Positions 27,780 through 37,514 of a DNA stretch of 64,000 nt are shown here, one piece after another. The position numbers and the translations under genes are program-made. The notes beneath the pieces were generated by a model. It searched no databases. It saw only the letters and a list, made by a program, of their open reading frames with translations, and was not told the origin of the DNA. Source of the stretch: Sphingomonas insulae (GTDB lineage Bacteria > Pseudomonadota > Alphaproteobacteria > Sphingomonadales > Sphingomonadaceae); contig NZ_CP048422.1 in the NCBI RefSeq assembly GCF_010450875.1, forward strand, positions 1,109,001-1,173,000. The letters are read 5' to 3'. The first letter of the stretch is position 1. Every line of letters starts with the position of its first letter.

Positions 27780-29551
27780 ATGAGAATCGCCCGTCCGGCG
27801 TCGCTTTTGCTCGGCCTGGGGTGCCTGGCGGCGGCCGCAACGGCGGTCGGCGGCCGCTGGTCGGATAGCCGTGCGGATGCGGTCGCGGACCGTGCCGCGG
27901 CATCGCTGGCGCGGACGCATCTTGGCCTGTTGACCAGCGAGTTGCAGAAGTTCCGGCTGCTGCCGCTCGTGCTGACCGAATATCCGGACGTGTCGGCGGC
28001 GTTGCGAAACGACGACCCGGACGCCGCCGCCCGTCTGAACCGCGCACTCGAGCTTCTGGCGGCACGAACCGATGCTGCCGCAATCTATGCGATCGCAGCG
28101 AACGGCCGTTCGGTCGCTGCCAGCAACTGGCGGTTTCCGACCACGTTCGTCGGCCAGGATTACGGTTTCCGGCCCTATTTCCGCAACGCGATGAGACACG
28201 GCGGTGCCGAACTGTTCGCGCTGGGGACCGTCAGCGGGCGACCGGGACTGTATCTGGCCCGGCGCATCGACGACGGTTCGCGCGCGCTGGGCGTGATCGT
28301 GGTCAAGGTCGAGTTCGACAGGCTCGAATCGATATGGGCCCGCGCGCCGGGCGCGACGATCGTGACGGACCAGCGGGGCGTCATACTCATCACCAGCGTG
28401 CCGCAGTGGCGGTTCAAGCCGACGCGACGTCTGGACGAACATGCCCTGGCGGACGTGCGCCGCACCCGCCAATACCGCCTTACCGGCGCGTCGAGCGCAC
28501 CGGTGACCATCGACGGGCGCAACGCCACCCTTGCGACGGGCATGGATCCGCCATCGTTCCGCGTGGCCGCGATCGGTGCGCCGATCGCCGAGGGGCGGCT
28601 GATCCACTTCACGCCGCTGGCCCCGGCGCTCGCCGCGGCCCGCTCCGTCGCCCTCATCTGGGCGATGGCCGCGCTGATCGTCGCGGGGATCATCGGCGGT
28701 CTGGCGATCCGGATGGCGGAGCGACGCCGCTTTGCGAGGGAGGCGAGAGAGCGGCTGGAGGGGAGGTCGTGCGGCGGACGGCCGAGCTGCGCGACGCGAA
28801 TGCGCGGCTGATCGTGGAGTCGCAGGAACGCGAGGAGGCCGACCGGCGGTATCGTTCGGCGCGCGAGGAACTGGCGCAGGCGAACCGGCTGGGATCACTG
28901 GGACAGATCACCGCCGGTGTCGCGCATGAGATCAACCAGCCGCTGGCCACAATACGGATGTTCGCGGAGAGCGGAACGACGCTGATCGACCGCAATGCGC
29001 TGGATGCCGCCAGGCAGAACCTGCAGTCGATCGTCGGACTGACCGAGAGGATCGGGACGATCACCGGCGAGCTGCGCGCCTTCGCGCGGCGTCGCGTCCG
29101 GGTGAGCGGCCGGACGTCCCTCGGTTCCGTCATCGACGGCACGCTGCTGCTGATCGGCGAACGCGCGCGCGGCATCGTCGATGCAAGGCTGACCGACGAA
29201 CAGCGCGGGTGGCATGTGGCGGCCGACCGCATCCGCGTCGAACAGGTTCTCGTGAACCTTGTCCAGAACGCCCTGGATGCCGTCGCCGCGCAGGCCGATC
29301 CCACCGTCGTCATCGCCGTGGAGGCGGCGGGATCGGACCGCATCCGCCTCAGCGTCGCGGACAATGGCCCCGGCATCGATCCCGCCCTCGACGATAGTCT
29401 GTTCACGCCGTTCGCCACTGCGAAGGCGGACGGGCTCGGACTGGGACTGGCGATCGCGCGCGACATCGTCCGCGAACTCGGTGGCGACCTCATCCTCGTC
29501 CCGGACCGGGCCAGGGGCGCCGAATTCACCCTGTCGTTGGGAAGAGCATGA
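27780..29551 (+). pseudogene. dctB: DctB-like sensor histidine kinase with a one-base frameshift
   Basis: From ATG 27780: an N-terminal membrane helix, a periplasmic double-PAS-like sensor (YAIAANGRSVAASNWRFPTTFVGQDYGFRPYF, GLYLARRIDDGSRALGVIVVK), and a second helix (ALIWAMAALIVAGIIGGLAI). The frame is lost at a GGGG run (28760-28763). One extra G restores ERLEGEVVRRTAELRDANARL, the usual DctB coiled coil. The kinase core then follows in the next frame: GSLGQITAGVAHEINQPLATI (phospho-His), NLVQNALDA, ADNGPGID and GLGLGLAIARDIV. Joined length is about 590 residues, normal for DctB. It senses C4-dicarboxylates and signals to the overlapping response regulator. Lesion or sequence error: undecided. 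Confidence 0.82.
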
Positions 29552-30927
29552 TGACATCGGACACAGCCCAGACCGTCGTGTTCGTCGAGGATGACGAACC
29601 CCTGCGCAGGGCCACCACGCAGGCGCTCGAACTCGCCGGCTTCTCGGTCCGGTCCTTCGCCGGCGCCGAGCAGGCATTGGCGGTGATCTCCGCACGGCTG
29701 GACGGTGTGGTGGTTTCGGACATCCGCATGCCGCGGATGGATGGCCTGCAGCTGTTGCGAGCGATCCGCGAAATCGACGGGGACCTGCCGGTCATTTTGG
29801 TGACGGGACATGGCGACGTGCCGATGGCCGTATCCGCCCTTCACGACGGGGCCTTCGATTTCCTGACCAAGCCGTTTTCCACCGATCACCTGATCGCCGC
29901 CATCAACCGCGCGCTGGAACGGCGCGGCCTGCTGATCGAGAACCGCAGGCTGAAGGCCACGATCGCGGCGAGTGAGGGCGACGGCCCCATGATCGGGCAA
30001 TGCGATGCGATGGCCGAGGTGAAGGCCACGATCCGCCAGCTCGCACAGGCGGACGTGGACGTCCTGATCGAGGGCGAGAGCGGTACGGGCAAGGAACTCG
30101 GCGCGCTGCTGCTGCACCGTCTGGGGCCGCGACGCGCCCGTCCGTTCATCGCGGTGAACTGTGCCGCCCTCCCGCCCGACACCGCCGCCATCGAATTGTT
30201 CGGGCATGCGGCGAACGCGGTGCCGCACACGCGAACCTCCCGCACCGGGCAGATCGCCACCGCGAACGGCGGAACTCTGCTTCTCGACGATATCGACACG
30301 CTCGCACCGGCGGTGCAGACCGCGTTGCTGAGGGTGATCGAGGAGCGTGAGGTCCAACCGATCGGGGCGGAACGCGCCGACGCCGTGAACCTGCGCGTCG
30401 TCGCCACCAGCCGGATCGACCTTGCCGAGGCGGCGGCTGCGGGCCGCTTTCGCGAAGACCTCTACCACCGTCTGGCGGTTACCCGATTACGCCTGCCGCC
30501 CGTGCGCGAGCGGGATCAGGACCGTATGCTCCTGTTTGCCTTCTTCGCCGAGCAGGCGTGCGCGCAGTTCGCGCGTGCCGACTATACCATGACGGATCTG
30601 GAGCGCAGCCGCCTGCTGATGCACCATTGGCCCGGTAACGTGCGGGAACTGCGGAACTACGCGTTCGAGCGGGTGCTGGCATTCCATGGCGCGACGGGCG
30701 GCGGGGACGAGCAGGATCTCGCCAGCCGGGTGGCGGAGTTCGAGATCACCGTCATCACCGACGCCCTGCGGGCGACCCGTGGCAGCGTGACGCGGGCGAT
30801 GGACGTCCTGAAGATTCCGCGCAAGACGCTCTATTACAAGATGACGCGTTACGGGATCGATCCCGACGTATTCCGGTCGCAGGCGCGCCAGGACGGCGGG
30901 ACGTTCACCGCCGGGCCAAACCGATGA
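29548..30927 (+). CDS. dctD: DctD-like AAA+ response regulator with degenerate GAFTGA loop
   Basis: 459 residues. The receiver domain has phospho-acceptor D58 (VVSDIRMPRMDG) and K108-type FDFLTKPFS. The AAA+ domain has Walker A GESGTGKE (176-183) and GGTLLLDDID as Walker B, with DD for the usual DE. The C-terminal Fis-type helix-turn-helix is TRAMDVLKIPRKTLYYKMTRYGI. The sigma-54 contact loop, normally GAFTGA after ELFGH, reads NAVPHT at 223-228. Loss of GAFTGA is known in enhancer-binding-type proteins that no longer work with sigma-54. It overlaps the dctB stop by four bases (ATGA) and so is the partner regulator. Its own target may be the dctA/receptor side. Confidence 0.87.
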   Translation: MMTSDTAQTVVFVEDDEPLRRATTQALELAGFSVRSFAGAEQALAVISARLDGVVVSDIRMPRMDGLQLLRAIREIDGDLPVILVTGHGDVPMAVSALHDGAFDFLTKPFSTDHLIAAINRALERRGLLIENRRLKATIAASEGDGPMIGQCDAMAEVKATIRQLAQADVDVLIEGESGTGKELGALLLHRLGPRRARPFIAVNCAALPPDTAAIELFGHAANAVPHTRTSRTGQIATANGGTLLLDDIDTLAPAVQTALLRVIEEREVQPIGAERADAVNLRVVATSRIDLAEAAAAGRFREDLYHRLAVTRLRLPPVRERDQDRMLLFAFFAEQACAQFARADYTMTDLERSRLLMHHWPGNVRELRNYAFERVLAFHGATGGGDEQDLASRVAEFEITVITDALRATRGSVTRAMDVLKIPRKTLYYKMTRYGIDPDVFRSQARQDGGTFTAGPNR

Positions 30928-31084
30928 GCGCGGTGGACGGGGTGGCGAGATGCGTCCGGCTGCCCGTCTTCCGGGGTCGTCCAGCCGGGCCTTGCGACGA
31001 CCGGAACAAATTGGGGAGGCGGGGATTGACGGCTGGGTGGCCGGCGCTTCGGGGCAAGCCCTTCCTCTCTAGCGCCGGACCTTC

Positions 31085-32725
31085 ATGGCTGACCAAACTC
31101 CCGAAACGCTGAAGGGGGCGCCGCCGCCCCACCTGACCAACGGTCCTAATCACGACATGACGGACGACAGCAACAGCATCTTCTTCGCTGCTGTCAAAAC
31201 GACGCGCATGCCGATGATCGTCACCGATCCCAATCAGCCCGACAATCCCATCGTCTTCGCCAATCCGGCCTTCATGGGGATGACCGGCTACACCAGCGAG
31301 GAATTGATCGGCACCAATTGCCGCCTGTTGCAAGGCCCGGACACCGACCGCGATACGGTCGCGGAAGTCCGGCAGGCCATCGAGCAGCGTCGCGAGGTGA
31401 CGGTCGAAATCTACAATTACAAGAAGAACGGCGCCGGTTTCTGGAATGCGCTGTTCATTTCGCCGGTGTTCGATGCCGATGACAACCTCATCTACTTCTT
31501 CGCATCCCAGCTCGACGTCACCCGGCGGCGCGATGCCGAAGAGGGGCTTCGGCAGGCGCAGAAGATGGAAGCGGTCGGTCAGCTGACCGGTGGCGTCGCC
31601 CATGACTTCAACAATCTGCTGACCGTCATCCAGGGCTTTGGCGACGTGCTGAAAAGCCAGATCGAGGGTGATGGCGAGTTCGACCGGAAAAAGGCGACGC
31701 GATCGATCAACGCGGTCCTCCAGGCGGCGGAGCGGGGTGCCACGCTCACGCAGCAGCTCCTCGCGTTTTCCCGGCGGCAGAAGTTGCAGGGCCGTGTCGT
31801 CAACCTCGTCGACATGATCGACGAATTGCAGCCGCTGATCGAGCGGATCGCGGGCGGTCTGGTGAAGGTAAGAATCGCGCACCAGCAAACGACCTGTAAC
31901 GCCCGCATCGATCCGACCCAGGCCGAACTGGCGATCATCAACATCCTGCTCAACGCCCGCGATGCGATGCCGGACGGCGGCAATATCGTCATCGAGATCA
32001 GAAACCGGTCGATCGAGGCCGGCGACAAGGGCTTCGGCGAGCTGGAGGCCGGCAACTACGTCGCGGTGACGATCACCGACGAGGGCACCGGCATGTCGCC
32101 CGAAGTGCTGGCGCGCGTGACCGAGCCGTTCTTCACGACGAAGGATCAGGGCAAGGGTACCGGCTTGGGCCTGTCGATGGTCTACGGATTCATGAAGCAG
32201 TCGGGCGGATCGCTGCGGGTGTATTCCGAGGAGGGGCATGGCACGACCGTCCGGATGCTGTTCCCGTGCGAAAACGCCAAGACCGATCCGGTCGGCCCGT
32301 CGGCGGCCCGATCGCTGGCCGACAAGCGTGGCACCGAAACCGTGCTGGTGGTCGAGGACCAGATCGACGTCGGCGACTATGCCGAGACGGTGCTGTCGGA
32401 ATTCGGCTATACGGTGCTGCGCGCCGATAACGCGGGTGAAGCCCTGGCGCTGCTGGACGGCGCCGGCCATATCGATCTGCTGTTCAGCGACCTTATCATG
32501 CCGGGCGGGATGAACGGCGTCATGCTGGCGCGCGAGGTGAAGCGGCGTCGGCCGAAGATGCGCGTGTTGTTAACCACCGGCTATGCGGAATCGTCGATCG
32601 AGCGCGTGGATGCCCGCGGTGCCGAGTTCGACCTGATCCAAAAGCCGTACAAGCGCAGCGAACTGGCGACGAAGGTCCGTCAGGTGATCGAGGGGCCGAC
32701 GGGGATCGGCACGCACGGGGGGTAA
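31085..32725 (+). CDS. Blue-light LOV hybrid histidine kinase (LOV-HisKA-HATPase-REC)
   Basis: 546 residues. The LOV domain has the flavin-adduct motif GTNCRLLQG with C79, and the flavin-contacting N111, N121 and Q142 in IYNYKKNGAGFWNALFISPVF...ASQLDVT. A HisKA domain (VGQLTGGVAHDFNNLLTVIQG, H173), an HATPase (NILLNARDAM, DEGTGMSP, GTGLGLSMVYGF) and a C-terminal receiver (LLFSDLIMPGGMNG) follow. This is the layout of plant-pathogen-type LOV-HK-REC photoreceptors. It is soluble and cytoplasmic. ATG 31157 is an alternative start, 24 codons downstream. It precedes a second LOV kinase and a single-domain response regulator. Confidence 0.93.
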   Translation: MADQTPETLKGAPPPHLTNGPNHDMTDDSNSIFFAAVKTTRMPMIVTDPNQPDNPIVFANPAFMGMTGYTSEELIGTNCRLLQGPDTDRDTVAEVRQAIEQRREVTVEIYNYKKNGAGFWNALFISPVFDADDNLIYFFASQLDVTRRRDAEEGLRQAQKMEAVGQLTGGVAHDFNNLLTVIQGFGDVLKSQIEGDGEFDRKKATRSINAVLQAAERGATLTQQLLAFSRRQKLQGRVVNLVDMIDELQPLIERIAGGLVKVRIAHQQTTCNARIDPTQAELAIINILLNARDAMPDGGNIVIEIRNRSIEAGDKGFGELEAGNYVAVTITDEGTGMSPEVLARVTEPFFTTKDQGKGTGLGLSMVYGFMKQSGGSLRVYSEEGHGTTVRMLFPCENAKTDPVGPSAARSLADKRGTETVLVVEDQIDVGDYAETVLSEFGYTVLRADNAGEALALLDGAGHIDLLFSDLIMPGGMNGVMLAREVKRRRPKMRVLLTTGYAESSIERVDARGAEFDLIQKPYKRSELATKVRQVIEGPTGIGTHGG

Positions 32726-32946
32726 GCATGTACAGCTGCGACCGTTACCGGCGCGACGGTGTATGCCGGGCAGGCCGATCCGCGACGCCGCGCGAGATCG
32801 TCCCCAAGGACAGGCGAGCGGACGCGGCATGGCGGATGATCGGCGAGCAGACGGGCCGGGCGTCATGGCCCATGCGGATCAGCGGTAATGTCATGATGTC
32901 GCGGCAGATTGCGACCGCGACGAGCATCGGCTAGAGCGTTCCCGTT

Positions 32947-34437
32947 TTGGACCGGCAGCCTTTAGACCCTGTTCCGCTACCCCCCTTCGAACCGTCGCCC
33001 GAGGTTCAGGCGGCGATCGATGCCTACGCGCGCGGGCTGAATGGATGCGACCCGATGCAGGTCGGTTTCAAGATGACCCCGGTCGCGATGGTGGTCAGCG
33101 ATCCGACGCTGCCCGACTGCCCGTTGATCTACGTGAACCAGGCATTCGAGCAATTGACCGGATTTGCCGCCGGCGAAGTCCTGGGGCGCAACTGTCGCTT
33201 CATGCAGGGGCCGCTGACCGATCCTGCGGATGTCGCGCGGCTAAGGAGCGCCATCGCCCGGCGCGAGCCGATCGGACTCGACCTGTTGAACCATCGCCGC
33301 GACGGCACGCCGTTCTGGAATCGCCTGATGGTCGCGCCGGTATTCTGCGAAGGAGGATCGCTTCGCTACTTCGTCGCCTCGCAGATCGATGTCACGATCG
33401 AGCGGCATCGGGTGCTGAAGCTGGAGCAGGATCGCGAGGCACTCGCCGCAGAGATCGCGCAGCGGGACGCCGACCTGACGCAGCACAACATGCGGTTGCG
33501 GCTGGCGTTAAAGGCAGGTGCGCTGGGGACCTGGACGTTCGACCTGCCCGAGCAGGTTCTGACCGCGTCGTCGGGATGCAAGCGCATCTTCGGCCGTCCG
33601 ACCGCAGAGCCCTTTACCTATGACGAATTGCTGGCATCGGTTCATCCCGAAGATCGTCCGGCGATGCAGGCCGCGGTCCTTCGCACGATCGAGCATGGCG
33701 ACCCCTATCACATCGAATATCGCATCCTGACCCCGGCCGGCGAGCAGCGCTGGGTGTCGGTGCAGGGCGATCTCCAGCATCGTGCAGACGGCACGCCGCT
33801 GGCGATGTCCGGCTTCTCGACCGACATATCCGCCCGCAAGGTTGCCGAGGAGCATCGCGCTGTCCTGGCGCGCGAACTGACGCATCGGGTCAAGAACACG
33901 CTCGCCACGGTGAATGCGGTGGTCAGCCAGACGTTGCGCGATGCCGCGTCGCTGGAGGATGCCGCGACGGCGGTGTCCGGAAGGATCGCCAGCCTGGGTG
34001 CCGCGCACGAATTGCTGATCCAGGACGAGGTCGAGGGTGCCACGATCGGCGACATCGTCGATCGCGCGCTGCTGCCGTTCAAGGATCGGGACGGCGCGCG
34101 GTTCACTGCGCACGGCCCCTCCGTCCGGCTGTTGCCCGAAGTGACGTTGGCGCTCGCGATGGCGCTCCATGAACTGGCGACCAACGCCATCAAATATGGT
34201 GCGTTGTCCGTACCGGACGGCCGGGTCTCCATCGAATGGTCGATCAAGCGGGAGGACGGCGAGCGTCGCCTGTTCTTCTGCTGGGCCGAGCATGACGGCC
34301 CGCCGGTGTCGCCACCCGCCCGGACGGGGTTTGGCACGCGCATGATCGAGCGCGTGCTGCGCCGCCACGTGCGCGGCGGCGCAGCAATCCATTATCCCGA
34401 AAGCGGCGTCCGGTTCGAGATCGAGGCCGTCATCTAA
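32947..34437 (+). CDS. Blue-light LOV-PAS HWE-family histidine kinase
   Basis: 496 residues from TTG 32947; ATG 33055 would also keep the whole LOV core. The LOV domain has GRNCRFMQG with C83, and NHRRDGTPFWNRLMVAPVF...VASQIDVT supplying the flavin contacts. A PAS domain (ALKAGALGTWTFDLPE to PLAMSGFSTDISARK) comes next. The kinase is of the HWE/HisKA_2 type: LARELTHRVKNTLATVNAVV (phospho-His), MALHELATNAIKYGAL and FFCWAEHDGP. The order LOV-PAS-HWE differs from the first kinase. No receiver is attached, so a separate response regulator is needed; the next gene is one. HWE kinases with LOV domains are known in Erythrobacter and relatives. Confidence 0.9.
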   Translation: MDRQPLDPVPLPPFEPSPEVQAAIDAYARGLNGCDPMQVGFKMTPVAMVVSDPTLPDCPLIYVNQAFEQLTGFAAGEVLGRNCRFMQGPLTDPADVARLRSAIARREPIGLDLLNHRRDGTPFWNRLMVAPVFCEGGSLRYFVASQIDVTIERHRVLKLEQDREALAAEIAQRDADLTQHNMRLRLALKAGALGTWTFDLPEQVLTASSGCKRIFGRPTAEPFTYDELLASVHPEDRPAMQAAVLRTIEHGDPYHIEYRILTPAGEQRWVSVQGDLQHRADGTPLAMSGFSTDISARKVAEEHRAVLARELTHRVKNTLATVNAVVSQTLRDAASLEDAATAVSGRIASLGAAHELLIQDEVEGATIGDIVDRALLPFKDRDGARFTAHGPSVRLLPEVTLALAMALHELATNAIKYGALSVPDGRVSIEWSIKREDGERRLFFCWAEHDGPPVSPPARTGFGTRMIERVLRRHVRGGAAIHYPESGVRFEIEAVI

Positions 34438-34528
34438 GACGGCCTGCGTGACCGATATGTCACAACCGGTGCGAAAGCGTCCGTCCGCGCCGCACCCTTA
34501 CCTCGCGCTGAAGCATTGAAGCGCAGTC

Positions 34529-34885
34529 ATGTGTCATGTGCTCATCATCGAGGACGATTGGTTGATCGCCGATCATATCGCCCAATTGGTGGAAGCCGCG
34601 GGCGCGCGTTCGGTGGACATGGCCGATACCGAGGACGACGCCGTCACCCAGGCATTGGCCCGTCCGCCCGAAGTCATTATATCGGACGTCAATCTGCAGG
34701 CAGGCGGCAGGGGCCCCGACGCCGTCCGGCGCATCGTCGCCGCGCTTGGCGAGATGCCGGTCATGTTCGTGACCGGCGAACCCCGCACGTTCCAGCCGCA
34801 TTCGCCGGCGATGCGGGTGTTGCACAAGCCGGTCGACGACCGGACGCTGGTCGCGACATTCCGCGCCATCGCACCGCTGCCCTAG
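34529..34885 (+). CDS. Single-domain response regulator
   Basis: 118 residues, a receiver domain only: acidic pair in LIIEDDWLIADH, phospho-acceptor Asp in VIISDVNLQAGG, Thr in MFVTGEPRT and Lys in VLHKPVDD. No output domain. Position 91 bases behind the LOV-HWE kinase suggests it accepts phosphate from that kinase, as in HWE/single-receiver pairs of general stress signalling; this is inference. It converges on the small HhH gene with eight bases between stops. Confidence 0.88.
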   Translation: MCHVLIIEDDWLIADHIAQLVEAAGARSVDMADTEDDAVTQALARPPEVIISDVNLQAGGRGPDAVRRIVAALGEMPVMFVTGEPRTFQPHSPAMRVLHKPVDDRTLVATFRAIAPLP

Positions 34886-34893
34886 CGGCGGCG

Positions 34894-35121
34894 TTACGAT
34901 TCGCCGACGCGCAACGCCGCCCGGCTGCCATCGATCTTGCCGGCCAGCCCCGGCACCTCTTCGAGCTGGCGCAGATCGGTGAATTGCCCGCGCTCGCCAC
35001 GATAGCGCACGATCTCGAACCCATGGCCCTGTAGGCCGGGAATAGCGTCCAATTCCTGTGCGGTGGCACTGTTGACGTTCAGTCGCCGTGCCTGTTCGTC
35101 TTGACCGGTATCCATCATCAT
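34894..35121 (-). CDS. Small helix-hairpin-helix (ComEA-like) protein
   Basis: 75 residues. RRLNVNSATAQELDAIPGLQGHGFEIVRYR and GQFTDLRQLEEVPGLAGKI form two helix-hairpin-helix elements of the ComEA C-terminal kind, with the typical NVNSAT start and IPG hairpins. No signal peptide or membrane anchor, so unlike ComEA it is not obviously a DNA-uptake receptor. It could bind DNA nonspecifically. Convergent with the response regulator. Confidence 0.75.
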   Translation of the reverse strand: MMMDTGQDEQARRLNVNSATAQELDAIPGLQGHGFEIVRYRGERGQFTDLRQLEEVPGLAGKIDGSRAALRVGES

Positions 35122-35291
35122 CCCCTTGTCCGGGTCAAACGTATCGGCGGCGGGATCGGCTCCGCGGGCGTCTGCTGACGTTCGCAGTGGCCCGGCACGG
35201 CTGGTCTGACAGGGCGGGGCGTTGCACGGGGCGCCCGTGCCACCCCCCGCCCGAGGTCGTCAGGCCGCCGGAAATGGGGTAGGCCATTGCG

Positions 35292-37199
35292 ATGTCAGTC
35301 AAACATATAAACCCGCGGGTGTTCTGGGGATCGTCGGCCATTATCGGTGCCCTGCTGGTCAGCACGCTGGCGATGCCGGGCATCGCGGATCATGCCTTCA
35401 AGGCTGCGCAAGCCTGGGCGATCGATACGTTCGGGTGGTTCTATATCTCCTCGGTCGCCGTGTTTCTGGTCGTCGTCCTTGCCCTCGGCTTCGGCCCTGC
35501 GGGCAAGCTGAAGCTTGGTCCCGACGATGCCGAGCCCGACTTTCCGTACGTCTCCTGGCTGGCGATGCTGTTTGCGGCCGGCATGGGCATCGGGCTGATG
35601 TATTTCGCGGTTGCCGAACCGGTCCAGCACTACATTTCGCCGCCCGAGGCGAAGAGCGGCACGATCACCGCCGCGCGTGAGGCCATGGCCATCACGTTCC
35701 ATCATTACGGTGTCCATGCCTGGGCGATATATGCGCTGGTCGGCCTGAGCCTCGGCTATTTCACCTATCGCAAGGACCTGCCGCTGACCCTGCGTTCCGG
35801 CCTGTCTCCGCTTCTGGGCAAGCGCATCAACGGGCCGATCGGCGATGCGATCGACATCTTTGCGGTGTGCGGCACCGTCTTTGGCGTGTCGACGTCGCTC
35901 GGCTTTGGCGTTTCGCAAATGACGGCCGGCCTGGCGTATGAATATGGCGTGCCGGACGGCACCACGACCAAGATCGTCGTCATCGTGCTCGTCATGGGGG
36001 CCGCTACCCTGTCGGTGCTGAGTGGTGCGGACCGCGGCATACGCCGGCTGTCCGAACTCAACCTGGCGATGGCGGTGCTGTTGATGCTGTTCGTGCTGGC
36101 CCTTGGCCCAACGCTGTTCCTGCTGCGCGCCCTGATGCAGAATTTCGGTCTGTACCTCGATCATTTCGTCATGCGGACGTTCACGCTCTACGCCTACGAG
36201 CCGCGGGCGTGGATGGCGGATTGGACGCTGTTCTACTGGGCATGGTGGATTGCGTGGTCGCCTTTCGTCGGCATGTTCATCGCGCGCATTTCGCGCGGCC
36301 GGACGATACGGGAATTCGTCATCGGCGTGCTGTTCGTCCCCACCGCATTCACGTTCCTGTGGATGACCGTGTTCGGCAACACCGCCATCTCGCTCGATCT
36401 CGGCTCTGCCGCGGGTGGTATCGCGCGGGCCGTGCAGGCGGATCTTTCGACCGCGCTGTTCAAGTTCCTCGAATATCTCCCCGCCGCCAGCATCACCTCC
36501 ACCCTCGCCATCGCCCTTGTGGCGGTGTTCTTCATCACGTCGGCGGACTCCGGGGCGCTGGTGATCGACACGCTTGCATCCGGTGGTGCGGAGGATACCC
36601 CGCGCTGGCAGCGCATCTATTGGTGCGTGCTGCTCGGGGTGACCGCTACCTTGCTGCTGGTGATCGGTGGCCTCGGCGCGCTGCAGGCCGCCACCCTGCT
36701 GGCGGCATTGCCGTTCTGTTTCATCATGCTGTTGCTGGCGGTCGGCCTGGTGCGGCAGACCAACGCGGACCTTGCCGGCGTGACTCTGTCGGACACGGCG
36801 CCGGCGGTGGCGACGCGGCTGAAGCGGTTGCTCGTGCCGGCACGGCGTACCGAAATCCTGCGCGAACTGGCGCAGACCGGCGGGCCGGCACTGCGATCGG
36901 TCCATGAGGCATTGCAGAAGGAGGGGTGGGCGGAAAGCGTCGTCGAGATCGACGAGGAACGATGCGTGCTGACCCTGGGAATGGAGGCCGGACGCTCGTT
37001 CACCTATCGCCTTGCGCCCCGTTCCCGTCCGCTGGCGGCCTATACCGCGCTGGAGGCGTCCGAAGAGCGCCGCAGCAAGGCGTGGTTCCTCGCCGCCCAG
37101 ACGAACGAGGACAGCCGGATGCGCGACCTGACGGGCTTTACCGTCGAACAGATCGCAGCGGATGTCCTCACGCAGCTGGAGCGCTGGCGACCACGCTGA
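35292..37199 (+). CDS. BCCT-family betaine/choline/carnitine transporter
   Basis: 635 residues, twelve membrane helices. Family hallmarks are AAGMGIGLMYFAVAEPVQHY in the region of helix 2-3, the WTLFYWAWWIAWSPFVGMFIARISRGRTIREF signature in helices 7-8, and FFITSADSGALVIDTLASGG. The cytoplasmic C-terminus of about 130 residues is long, as in BetT-type members where it is regulatory. It should import a quaternary ammonium solute with Na+ or H+. The gene is monocistronic, and no bet catabolic genes are near, so osmoprotection is as likely as catabolism. A weak imperfect hairpin at 37270-37296 may act as its terminator. Confidence 0.92.
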   Translation: MSVKHINPRVFWGSSAIIGALLVSTLAMPGIADHAFKAAQAWAIDTFGWFYISSVAVFLVVVLALGFGPAGKLKLGPDDAEPDFPYVSWLAMLFAAGMGIGLMYFAVAEPVQHYISPPEAKSGTITAAREAMAITFHHYGVHAWAIYALVGLSLGYFTYRKDLPLTLRSGLSPLLGKRINGPIGDAIDIFAVCGTVFGVSTSLGFGVSQMTAGLAYEYGVPDGTTTKIVVIVLVMGAATLSVLSGADRGIRRLSELNLAMAVLLMLFVLALGPTLFLLRALMQNFGLYLDHFVMRTFTLYAYEPRAWMADWTLFYWAWWIAWSPFVGMFIARISRGRTIREFVIGVLFVPTAFTFLWMTVFGNTAISLDLGSAAGGIARAVQADLSTALFKFLEYLPAASITSTLAIALVAVFFITSADSGALVIDTLASGGAEDTPRWQRIYWCVLLGVTATLLLVIGGLGALQAATLLAALPFCFIMLLLAVGLVRQTNADLAGVTLSDTAPAVATRLKRLLVPARRTEILRELAQTGGPALRSVHEALQKEGWAESVVEIDEERCVLTLGMEAGRSFTYRLAPRSRPLAAYTALEASEERRSKAWFLAAQTNEDSRMRDLTGFTVEQIAADVLTQLERWRPR

Positions 37200-37514
37200 G
37201 GCCATAGAGGCCGCACGACGAAACGGCTGGCGACGGGCGGCCGAACCGCGATGGCGGTGGAACGTGCTGCTGCGGGCGTCGCTGCAGTGCCCGTAGCTAA
37301 TATTCTATAATACCTGTAAAGATAATTTTTGAATAATTTATGGTTTAGTTCCAGTACGTGAGATTATCACAGAAAAATTACAACGTAATGCACGACCTTT
37401 AGAGGCACGATAATTTTTCACCAAGAGGAGGTCGCAAAATTGCGAACCTGGTCTGCCAAATTGTCAAATCGTGTTGGCGTTGGCCGATAGTATATTTGAC
37501 GTGACCCCAGTCTT

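Noticed and set aside
32728..32934. 68-codon gene between the two LOV kinases
   Set aside because: No ribosome site and no recognisable sequence. Treated as intergenic.
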